Shown: one piece after another, positions 42,466 to 51,961 of the stretch
Position numbering within the stretch: position 1 is the stretch's first letter
How the letters are laid out: the number at the start of each line of letters is the position of its first letter
From: Thalassia testudinum
Lineage: Eukaryota; Streptophyta; Magnoliopsida; Alismatales; Hydrocharitaceae
DNA length: 64,000 nucleotides
Assembly: GCA_037157565.1 (NCBI GenBank)
Contig: JAZHRO010000012.1
Span: forward strand, 60,131,501 to 60,195,500
Direction: 5' to 3'
Program-made: the position numbers and the translations under genes
Notes under the pieces: model-generated
Told to the model about the DNA's origin: nothing
Database searches by the model: none
The model's input: the letters and a program-made list of their open reading frames with translations, nothing else

Positions 42466-44258
42466 TGTAATTCCCTAGATGGAGGGGTTGAGATCAAGCG
42501 TGATACAAAAAGATGCAGAAATAATATAATAATCATATAAAAGCTAATCTCACAAGCACACAAAGTATTTTTAGGTGGAAACCCAAACCTAAGTAAAAAT
42601 CACCACCTAAACCTCTCAGTTTAGGATTTTCTGATCTATCTAGTAGATCAAATCCATTAACCAAGTCACTTAAACGAGGGTGACTTAACTTCTTACAATC
42701 ACATTACTTAGACGAGGGTAGTGTACCTCAAATCCCCTCATCTTCACGAGGAGTATTTTGTCTCTCGAAGGAGATAGGAATTCGCAAAGTGAATACCCAA
42801 ACAATGACAATTTACAAAATATCTTATAGAGCTACAAAGTAAATATGTTAATCTAGCTACTATAGGTAAATGAAACTTTCCTTTAATGGAAGTGCGTCAA
42901 CTAGCAACGCAGTGTGCGTGAATTACGCAAGGCACGACAACGCTCTCGCATGCGTAGGTGGGAGAGATGGTGCATAGCTAGGATGGTGCTATCAAGATGT
43001 GTAGACTAAGGCTTGGAGAGCAAGATCACTTTTCTATCTCTTTTTGGATACAATATGAGTGGAAGTAGTATTCTCAAGGTGTGTATTACAAAGGAATGGC
43101 CATCCTTTATTTATAGAGGTCCTAAGAAGGGTTTAGAAGGCCTTAGAAGGCTGCCATAGCTGTTGAAAATAAATCACAAAAGATTAAGTCAAAATCCCAG
43201 TGAAATCAGGGTCATTTATGATTTTGACAGGGTTATCAGACGTCTGGCCTTATGGTCAAATGTCTGGGTCATCATCTGATCTGTTGGTCAGTCGTCTGAT
43301 CTTGAAGGATTGACCATTTGGACAATGTTGAATCAAGACAAACGTCTAGGATGGTGTTTAAAGTCGTCTGGGAATCTAATCAGACGTCTAAATCCAAGAT
43401 GGATTAGTTCTTGTTTTGACAAGATCAAAACAAGGTTTTAGGAAATTTAGGTTAGACTACAGGTCGATCGTTTGGACATATGGAAAGAGAAATCTCTGTG
43501 GGAATTGATTTCTTGAGGCTTAAATGGCTATTAGGTCGGACAAAACTAGATTTGGGTAAGAGGTTAGCCTAACGTCTATTTATCAGATGTTTGTGATGAT
43601 CTATGGTCGTCTGGAAATGAGTTGTTAATATAATCATAGGTTAATCTTCTAAGATTATGTCTGAGAAGCCAACGGTCTTCTAGTTGGACGTTTGGCAAGG
43701 CCTTCTGATGTCTTTTAAGATGTTTAGACTATGGATTGGTCGTCTGAAAGTAGTAAACAAAGAGTACTAAGTCCAGCCTAAGTGTTTGGATGTCTGTATA
43801 AACTATCAGACGTTTTAAAGTCCAAGATTAGACGTTTAAATTCCAGATCGAACATCTGATCAGGCTGTCTGATTACTGTTTTGGTTATCTAAGTTTGCCT
43901 AAGTGTCCTAGTGATGGATTAGTGTTTTTAGGACTATAGGTCTGTTACTTTGGGTTCTTTAATAGTATTTCTAAGAAAATAAAGAGCAAAAAACAAAAAC
44001 AACTACAAAATACATGAACAGAATAAACTTCCATCCTATTCTTCATCTCCATGAAACTTCAAGCTCTCGCTCCATACAAGGCTTCGTCTTCTCTTCTCCT
44101 CCATCAAGCTCCTCCAATACGCCATGGATACGAGCTTGAACTCCTTCACACTTGAATCCATTTGCATTATCCCTAAAAACTCAAACTCAATGCAAATGTT
44201 AAATATCAAGTATTTTGTTATCATTAAAATCAACGATCGAAGTGCTCTTGCACCAACA
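42466..44258 (-). mobile_element. Solo LTR of 1793 bp, TSD TAGCT
   Basis: It starts TGTAATTCCC and ends CACCAACA, with TAGCT at 42461-42465 and 44259-44263. Minus orientation is suggested by CCTCTATAAATAAAGG on the complement of 43104-43119 and by a TTGTGTGCTTGTGAG-like end. 43230-43870 carries repeated ACGTCTG/ACGTCTA words. It has no coding sequence: the frame 44036-44233 matches nothing I know. Confidence 0.85.
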
Positions 44259-44939
44259 TAGCTATGAAATCACACTTCTTTCCAACATGGTATTAGAGCA
44301 GGGTGAGTGCTAGGTTCTTTGCATTTTGGTATCTCCTACCACCAAAACACTAGAAGAAAGAGAGGTTTTCTCTTCTCGTTCTTGCTTCTCCGCTCCAGGT
44401 CTAAGTGAAATTGCCAATAGTGCTTGCAACTGCACCACTAGAAGCACCATCAGGGGTTGACACCACCAGTAGCATTACCGTCCCTAGTGTCGCTACCGGT
44501 GTCGTTGTAAGAGGCATTAAGGCACTGTTGGGGCTACAACAACGTTGCTAGCACTTATAGCACCTAATAGCATCGTCAAGGGCTTGGCTTAATTGTTGGT
44601 GCCTCGGGGGACCTTCTAAGGGAGCCTTCCACGCTCGGGTGCATGCAATCTCTAATGTCACTTGAGGTGCCCTTGGTTATCATTTTTGATTATTGATTTG
44701 ATGATCTTGGATTTATCCTTGATGATCTAAGTCTAGAACAACCCCTGATATCCGTTCTGCCTTTTCTTCTAGCTCCACGAGGTGATGTTAGGACCTCTGA
44801 ATACCCTTGAAGTCAAACCTATGACTTCCTTTACTTTTTTTGTGATTTAAGGTGCCTTTATGAAGCTTGATGGTGCCCAAGATATTTTTTGCAGGATAGA
44901 AGAAACTCTATATCTTGACTAAGACTACCCTCGAAGCTT

Positions 44940-46590
44940 AATTGCCAGACTTTGAAAGATGAAAGTAGGATAATTATCTGGTGATGAATTGGATGATGAA
45001 CATCTTTGAGCCACTGATCATGGCAAATCTATTATATATGAAGACCACCAAGGTGATATGGGATAGCTTGGTGAAGTTTTCTCATAAATTTAATCATGCT
45101 TGCCTGGTAGATACATATCGTTGGATTTGGTCTACATCTCAAGGGAAGCACTTGCTAGTTGATTGCTATACTAATAAGCACTTTTTGAGGAACCGAATCT
45201 GTTCCAACCATCTTGTTGTGAGACGTAGATAGGACAACAACAGGTATGGTAGGTCTATAGTAGGGGTGTACATGGATTGGGTTGGGACTCAACCCACGAT
45301 TTTTGGGTTAGGATTTTTCCAATTCAACCTAACTTGTTACACTATCGAAATCAACCCAATCCAACCCATAAATTCGGGTCGAGTTGGGTTATTGACTAGT
45401 TAGGGACTTAGGAGAGAGGTTTGGGATGGTGACTACACTGATTGGAGCGTGGCTGCATGAGGCGTGAGATCATGTACGAAGTCATTATGCATGAGGTGAT
45501 CGTCGACCGGAGCCATGCGACGTTGCGTGATACGAGCGTGGCTGCGACGCTACATGACTGAGTTGGCCCTCTAGGATCGTGAGGTGACATCGGTGACTTG
45601 AGAGGGGGGTGGCGAGTTGGCGACAAAATTAAGAGTTGAGACTGTGCGTGAGGTTAGGGTTAGGGGAGTCGGGTGGGGAAAGGAATTTGGGACATGTGGA
45701 CCGGGGTAGGGGAATTTAGGAGAGGTAGGAGTCGTGGGATCATGGATGCACTGGATGGAATTCAAGATAGGGGTGGACCGTAGGGGAATATGGATTTTTG
45801 AATTTGGGACATGGGAGAGGTGGAACATGGGAGGAATTTGGGACATTGGGCTTAGGTGGGATGGGCTTTGGTGGTCGATTGGGTTTTAATTAGGGAAGAT
45901 TTAAGTTCGGCTTGGGTTGCGGGTTGGGTTGGGTTAGTTAAACCTCAAACCCAACCCAACTCATTTTTTATCAGGTTGGAAAAATCTCAATCCAACCCAA
46001 CCCATTATAACTCACAACTCGACCCAACCCAATCCATTTGGGTTGGGTCGCATTGGGTTTGGGTTTAGGTTGAACTCGACTCATGTATACCCCTAGTCTA
46101 TAGGTTTCTAGATGTCTAAGTTTTAGATACCAACCTACCTGAGATTAGATATTTGCTATGGATGATATTCCTGATCTGGAGATGGTTTATGGGAGACTCT
46201 AGAAGATCTTTATAGATATAAGTACCTTGACATAGGTTGCTGCATAGCCTGTTGTAGCCCCCACAAAGACATCTATCTTTGCTATTCCTGGTGGGAGCGG
46301 GGGGCCTAGAGCAGGCCATGGATGGGGCCGAGGATGCAGTCGTACTTATGTGCCATGCATCCATTACAAGTAGACTAATCACCCATTTGATCGTTGTTGG
46401 GCCAAGTTTGGTTGGCCAGGTTGAGCCAATTCTGCAGTGGCTTAGGAGTTCCTACCTGGTGGAGTATCATCCCTCTCCACAGATGACTATGCATGTCTAC
46501 TACAACTAGTTTGGTAGGTTGCCCCACCTATAGATACTCGAACTGCTTCCACTTCCTGTGCGCTTGTAGGTACTATAACCAATCTGGCTA
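44940..46590 (+). pseudogene. Copia gag remnant
   Basis: 44981-45232 reads MMNWMMNIFEPLIMANLLYM, then KVIWDSLVKFSHKFNHACLV and DTYRWIWSTSQGKHLLVDCYT, a recognisable Copia gag helical region. It breaks off at the hAT MITE (45261-46095) and continues after it with a Cys/His-rich stretch near 46340-46420. Stops are present. Confidence 0.75.
45261..46095. mobile_element. hAT-type MITE, 835 bp, 8-bp TSD GTCTATAG
   Basis: GTCTATAG lies at 45253-45260 and 46096-46103. The terminal inverted repeats are TAGGGGTGTACATG and, on the complement of the right end, TAGGGGTATACATG (13 of 14). The subterminal regions are packed with CAACCC/GGGTTG words in both orientations (45281-45385 and 45900-46075). There is no transposase. 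It splits the Copia gag. Confidence 0.95.
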
Positions 46591-46910
46591 TGATGTCTTC
46601 CACCTCTTGGGTGGTTGATTTCTGTGCATTCAATCACCTTATTGGTATAGAGGGTGCTCTTACCTCCTTATGGTGCTCCTCTGGTATTACCATTGTCAAG
46701 TTGGCGAATGGGTCATATTCGCCTATTGCCGTTGTTGGCGATGTTCAGCTTACACCTGCTTTACAATTGTCAGATGTCTATTGTGTTTTAGAGTTTCCAC
46801 TTAGCCTGCTATCTGTTTATAGATTATGTAAGGACCTCCACTATTGAGTGATATTTGATGTGCATTTTTTTTTTCTTTTAGAACATTTGGTTGGGGAAAT
46901 TGGTTGGCAG
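46590..46910 (+). pseudogene. Copia protease remnant
   Basis: STSWVVDFCAFNHLIGIEGA corresponds to the W.(V/L)DSGAS.H(M/I) active site. The DSG is replaced by DFC, so the catalytic motif is lost. LSDVYCVLEFPLSLLSVYRL follows as in other Copia proteases. Confidence 0.8.
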
Positions 46911-46916
46911 GATCGC

Positions 46917-48291
46917 CCTAATTAGACATCTGTAGCATCAGATAGAGATCGAGGAACCCTAGAAGATCAAGGGCCAAGATGGTGTGAATCCGCACTTCAG
47001 ATGACAAATCCTATCGCACGGATGGATTCGAATCGACGATCACAGCCTAACGATGCGAAAATTGACTCAATCCGACAACCGTGGCACCATCTACATCATC
47101 TAGAAGATGGACGGCCAAGATGGCGTCACGTGGCGCCATCTCAGCCGCCCAACCGGCCGTTGCACCCGCCACTCCTTTTCTTCTTCAATCTGATCGCCGC
47201 TTCTCAGCCGTTAGATGATCATCTAACGGTTGTGGACGCGCGCGCACAAATCGCAAGCGCAACACAGATGCGCTTGTAGTGGGTTGGTCGAACGCGCTCG
47301 CGAGATCAGGAGGCGCACGTTTGAGCCTTGGCGAGCGGTTGATGAGGCGTGCAGAGGGGGCTCAATTGACCGCTTGATCGCGCGCGCGCTCGATAGCGCT
47401 TACGCCGCATCAGACGCCCAAGCATAACGTGGGATTAAACGCGGGTGAGCGCGCGGTTGAGGCACAGCGAGGATGCATCTCAGCCATTCGATCTCGCGAT
47501 CAAACGGCCGAGATTTCAAGAACGTGAATGAGCGTTTCATGCGTGGGAGGCGAGCGGGCGCGCGAGCGCCGTCCACGAAGGCCACGTTCGGACCTTTAGC
47601 GACGGATTTATCCGTCGCTAAAGGTCCTGAATTAATGTTTTTCAAATTAAAAAGATCAAATTGCCCTCACTCCTTGCAATTAAAAAAGGAGACCCCCTCC
47701 ATACGAAATTTTCGTCCCTTTCTTTTTTCTCCCTCTCCAAAGCTCAAGAGAAGCTTGTCCCACACCTGGGATGCTCCTCGAGAGATAAAGTCAAATTTTC
47801 ACCCCCATTTCAGAAGTGGATCCTGCGACGATGACGACGTGCTGCTCTGTTCCCATTCTTCCCGCTTTGTCTTCCTTCGTCCTGCTCCGTTCCCTATCTT
47901 CTAGGCGTCGTCCCATCCGCTCTTCCTCCAAGCGACCGTCGATGAGGATATTTCTCTCTTCATTCTTTTTAATGCTTTTTAGAGTAGATTTACTGCTTTC
48001 TAGTGTAATTATTTTCTACTTTCTAGTTGTAATGAGTAGTGTAACGAACAATATCTTTGATAATGAATTCCATGTTCATTCTACATCTCTTTTTGGTTTT
48101 TGTTTGTAATATTCTCTCTTTTATTTATTGTAAATAGATAGTTTCTAATCAATTATTCTTCTTTGTGACAAATAAAACAAATGCGTATTTTTAATCAAAT
48201 GTTCGCTTCCCTAAGTTCGACCCGGGATTTCTATTCCGGTATAAATTTTATTTATTGAACACGAGTTCTTCGCTTTCAAACTACAACGACA
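46917..48291. mobile_element. Gypsy-like LTR insertion (borders approximate)
   Basis: The Copia frame stops near 46910 and resumes near 48310. The DNA between is GC-richer and foreign to Copia. Its right end (AAGTTCGACCCGGGATTTC, then TTTATTTATTGAACACGAG, 48212-48265) resembles the 3' ends of Tat/Athila-lineage Gypsy LTRs. A perfect 18-bp inverted repeat lies at 47590-47627. I could not find a clean TG...CA pair with a target duplication, so the borders are estimates. The frames at 47001-47904 look like chance GC-rich ORFs. Confidence 0.5.
47590..47627. repeat. Perfect 18-bp inverted repeat with 2-base loop
   Basis: GGACCTTTAGCGACGGAT (47590-47607), TT, then its exact complement (47610-47627). 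The GCGACGGAT...ATCCGTCGC core is a word I associate with plant CACTA-type transposon ends, but no CACTA terminus is nearby. Confidence 0.95.
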
Positions 48292-48309
48292 GGTTTTTTA
48301 AAACCAAAT

Positions 48310-49310
48310 ACGATAGTGTAGTAACTCGCAGCTTCAACACTTCTGTTACTAGACCTCGACAGATGTTCCCAGACTCTTCTATCTCATCCTTTCTGGACTA
48401 CAAAGCTTGTCAGCTTGGGAAACATCACGGAGTTTCTTTTCCTCCTAGAGAATAATTAGGCCCTCTTTGTTTCATTTAATTCATTGTGATGTGTGGGGTC
48501 CTTGTTGAATAAACCATCATCCTTTATTTTGATATTTTGTAATTTTTGTGGATGACTATAGTCAGCCTTGGATATTTTTGATGAAGGATTGGTTAGAGAT
48601 CAGGACCGTACTCCCTAAATTTTTTAATGAAGTTCAGAATTTTTACTTTAAAAGTGATGTATTGCCCTTAAGTTTATGCAATGGGATATTTAGGATTTGC
48701 TCGCCCAAAATGGCACTATCCACTCGACATTCTATGCCTATGCTTCTTGGTAGGATGATGCGGCTGAGAGAAAGATTTGTCATGTTCTTGATGTGGCCTG
48801 TACTCTCCTTATTACCATGAAAGTGCCTAAACACTTCTGGGGGATGACATCTTTATTGTCACATATCTCATCTATAGGGTTCCTTTGTGCTTAATGGTGA
48901 CATTCCTTTCTACATTCTACAACATGTTGTTGAGCTCTTTAGCTTAACACTATGGATCTTTGGTTGCACCTGTTTTGTCTACCTTTTTGGCATTATTGAT
49001 AAGCTCTCCTCTAGTTTTGTTAAGTGTGTGTTTCTAGGATACTCTCGCTCTCATAGGGGGTACCATTGCTTTGATCTTATAGGGAGTAGATATTATGTCT
49101 CTGCTGATGTGTTTTTCTTTGAGAAGGTGCCTTATTTCTTTGATGTAGGCTCTTTTGTGGGGTGGTTCACCCACACCTATGAGTGTTGCCCTAAGGATCA
49201 TGTGTTTGTGCCTTTGCTTTCCATGCAGGTTGAAATTCCCGAGGAAAGCCAATTTGACTCCTTTTCCCCATTAGCGTCTGATCTGGATGTTCCTACACTA
49301 CAGTAGCGGG
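48310..49310 (+). pseudogene. Copia pre-integrase and integrase remnant
   Basis: PRQMFPDSSISSFLDYKACQ, then LGKHHGVSFPPRE (48350-48452), is the end of the pre-integrase domain. FVDDYSQPWIFLMKDWLEIR (48545-48604) and the frame 48887-49306 (FGCTCFVYLF...KLSSSFVKCVFLGYSRSHRG) cover the integrase core and C-terminal part. Frames differ between pieces. Confidence 0.85.
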
Positions 49311-49499
49311 AAGATTTTCCTATTGCTTTATGGAAGGCAGTAAGAAGTGGTACTCTTCATCTTATGTCACATTATACTACTGTTGACCATCTTAGTTCTA
49401 CCTTGAATTTTTCTAGAGCTTTGTTTGTCATGGTAGTCCTTAAGAATTATCATGAAGCTATATAGGATCCTAGTTGGAGATTGGCCATGGATGAGGAAA

Positions 49500-50830
49500 T
49501 TACTGCCCTTACTACATAGGGAACTTGGGAGTTGACAAATCTCCTTGATGGGGCAACTGTGGTTAACTGTAGAGGGGTCTATATAGTAACCAGATGTTAC
49601 TGCTGAGGACCTGAAGGCCTAACTGGTTGCAAAGGGTTATACACAAACCTATAGGGTAGATTATTCTGATACTTTCTCCCCTGTTACTTGGTTTAACTTT
49701 GTTCAACTTATTTTATCAGTGCTAGTGAATAAACAATGACCTTTATACCAGTTTGATGTCAGAAATGCCTTCTTATATGATGACTTACTGGAGGAAGTTT
49801 ATATGATTCAACCACCAGATTACGTAGTTGAGGGGGAGAAGGTTTGCCGTTTGCGAAAGGCGATATATGCCTTGGAATAAAGTCCAAGTGCATGGTTTGA
49901 GAAGCTCTGTGGCGAAGTTCAAAAGATTGGTTTTCTGAGATCCACTTCTGATAATTTTGTCTTTGTTAGACATATGGAGTCAGGTGTTGTGATTCTAGCA
50001 GTTTATGTTGACATGATTCACACTAGGGATGATGTCACAGGGATTCAGGAAACCAAGGATTTCTTGTAGATGACGTTTGCTACAAAGGATTTGGGTAGTC
50101 TGAGATACTTTCTGGGCATTGAAGTGGCTAGAAACTTTAGTGGCATGGTTTTCTCATAGAGAAAATATGTCATGCAACCCCTTGAAGAGACTGGCCAGTT
50201 TGGGGCCAAGCCTTCTACTATTCCCATTGAGTCACATGAACGAATAAGGGAGGAAGATGATCTGTTTGAGGATAGGAAGTACTTAAGCGTTGTTGGGAAG
50301 CTCCTATATGTTATTGTTATTTAACCTAATATTGGCTTTGCAATTAATAGAGCAAGTCAGTTTATGGCGAACCCCCACTATAGTCACTGACATGCGGTTT
50401 GCCTTATCTTGAAGTACCTTAAGGGTAATCTTGGAAAGGGCCTATATATGAAGAATAATGGCCATGTGGACCTTATTCTGATGCAGATTATGCAAGCTTT
50501 GCAGAGGACAGGAAATCCGCTACTGGATATGCTACTTTCCTTTGTGGTAATCTTGTGACATGGTGGAGCAAGAAGCAAACTGCGGTTGCTTGATCTAGTG
50601 TTGAGGCTGAATGTCGTTCCATGACTCATACAACTTGCGAGATTATGTGGATGGTGCATTTCTTGGCTAAGGGGATCAAAGTTTCTCTTCTTCTTCCTAT
50701 ATTTTGTGATAATCAATGGGCTACATTCATAGCCTCAAATCTAATCTTCGCATCAAGCATATTAAAGTTGATTGTCACCTTGTTACAAACATGATTATTG
50801 AAGGGAAGATTAACACTCCCACTGTAACTT
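49500..50830 (+). pseudogene. Copia reverse transcriptase / RNase H remnant, YVDD box broken
   Basis: YQFDVRNAFLYDDLLEEVYM (49747-49806), then PPDYVVEGEKVCRLRKAIYA, is the RT palm. At 50004-50018 the text reads YVDMI where Copia has YVDDMI: one Asp codon is missing, which removes a catalytic metal ligand. RNase H text follows at 50380-50780 with stops (GLYMKNNG, SSVEAECRSMTHTTCEIMWM, DNQWATFIASN). A stop at 49876 interrupts the palm. Confidence 0.85.
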
Positions 50831-50938
50831 TTGAGTAGCAGGTGGTTGACATTTTACAAAGGCACTCCCGTAAAGGCGTCGTGATTATTTATGTAATAAG
50901 TTGGGCATGATTGAGATATATGCTTTAGATTGAGAGAG

Positions 50939-51082
50939 TGTTAGAGGATGTCGTGTTTGGGGTGTTCTTTGATATTTGTTATTTTCTTGAGGGTTTTCCA
51001 TGTACTTTACCCATTATCCTCTCTCTATATAGAGAAGCACGGGGTTCTTGGAATAGCTATGAAATCACGTTTCTTTCCAACA
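50939..51082 (+). repeat. 3' LTR (144 bp) of the large Copia
   Basis: TGTTAGAGGATG to TTTCCAACA, next to the TSD GGGAG (51083-51087). It shows the undisturbed sequence at both positions where solo LTRs entered the 5' LTR. Confidence 0.95.
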
Positions 51083-51087
51083 GGGAG

Positions 51088-51956
51088 AAACAATTGTTTT
51101 GGAGGGGGGCACTAGGATTCTTCCTCGCTTTTATGATTTATTCATCATCCTTAGATTTTACATTTATGGCTCCAAATATTTGTCATTGGTCAATGAGCTG
51201 TGAGGCCTCCATAATCTCAAGAAACGCAACAAATTGATTCTTCAGAAGTAGGATTCGAAGCTACAATCAATCAGTTAATAGTCGACCATGGCATTCTGCC
51301 TATTTTCACAAGTGCCCAGTGAATGGGTAAGTTAATGATCCCTAAAACAGACCATGTAATGTATTAGTTACTAGTTTAATAGAATAATATAATAGAAAGA
51401 AATTGTCTTCTTTATATACTTTCTGTGCTTCCGTTGCTAATGCAGGTCTTGTGCATTTACTTCAATCATTTTCATCTGTCCTGTATATTAAGATATTGCC
51501 ATTGCCACTAGCTCTCATTCTGGAATTTCAATTCATGTAAAGGATCTCCTTGTAAGCTTGCCATTATGTTGCAAATGATTACATAAGGTTGCTGCATTGT
51601 AGCTATGCAGTTACTTGTGTAGTAGCCCTTTGTTCCCACAACTTTCCCTAGTTGTAACCTTCTCTACTTGCTTTCTTTGATTGAATAACATGTGAATGGC
51701 TTAATTTTAGTTTTATAGAATTAACATGTGAATAACATGTGATTGATCTTACAAGCTCGCCATTGTAACAAAGGATTTTCTTTCATTGTGGAAAAGATGC
51801 CCTAGGGGTTCTTCTTTTTCTTCTAGCAATTTGGGCTCTTCCTTCACTGCCTGAAGGGGATGGTCTCCAAGGTTCACAACTACTACTCTTACTATAAGCT
51901 ACTTACCTAGCCAAGACTTACATTAGGCATACCCATGTTTTTTTGGTTCGCCAACC
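51088..51956. other. Intron sequence, no recognisable feature
   Basis: It contains repeated AACATGTGAAT/AACATGTGATT words near 51686-51745 but no coding sequence or element ends. Confidence 0.6.
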
Positions 51957-51961
51957 TTAGA

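Larger units (their letters stand above)
41306..44287 (+). repeat. 5' LTR of the large Copia, split by two solo LTRs
   Basis: The genuine LTR pieces are 41306-41338, 42379-42465 and 44264-44287. They align in order with the 3' LTR 50939-51082, with about 15 differences. The second piece holds a TATATAAATAGG TATA box. Confidence 0.93.
41306..51082 (+). mobile_element. Ty1/Copia retrotransposon, 9.8 kb, TSD GGGAG, four nested insertions
   Basis: The TSD GGGAG lies at 41301-41305 and 51083-51087. The 3' LTR is 50939-51082 (144 bp, TGTTAGAGG...CCAACA). The 5' LTR spans 41306-44287 because two solo LTRs landed in it; removing them and one copy of each duplication leaves exactly 144 bp. The primer-binding site TGGTATTAGAGC starts at 44288. 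Gag lies at about 44940-45250 and 46110-46590, protease at 46590-46850, pre-integrase and integrase at 48310-49310, RT at 49500-50340 and RNase H at 50380-50830. A hAT MITE sits in gag and a Gypsy-like LTR between protease and pre-integrase. Confidence 0.95.

Noticed and set aside
47473..47904. 143-codon plus-strand frame near the 18-bp inverted repeat
   Set aside because: It runs through the palindrome and an LTR-like region and has no domain or conserved start.
46850..48310. Exact LTR borders for the Gypsy-like insertion
   Set aside because: I tried several TG...CA pairs, including an end at ACGACA (48291), but none gave matching 5-bp flanks, so only approximate borders are reported.
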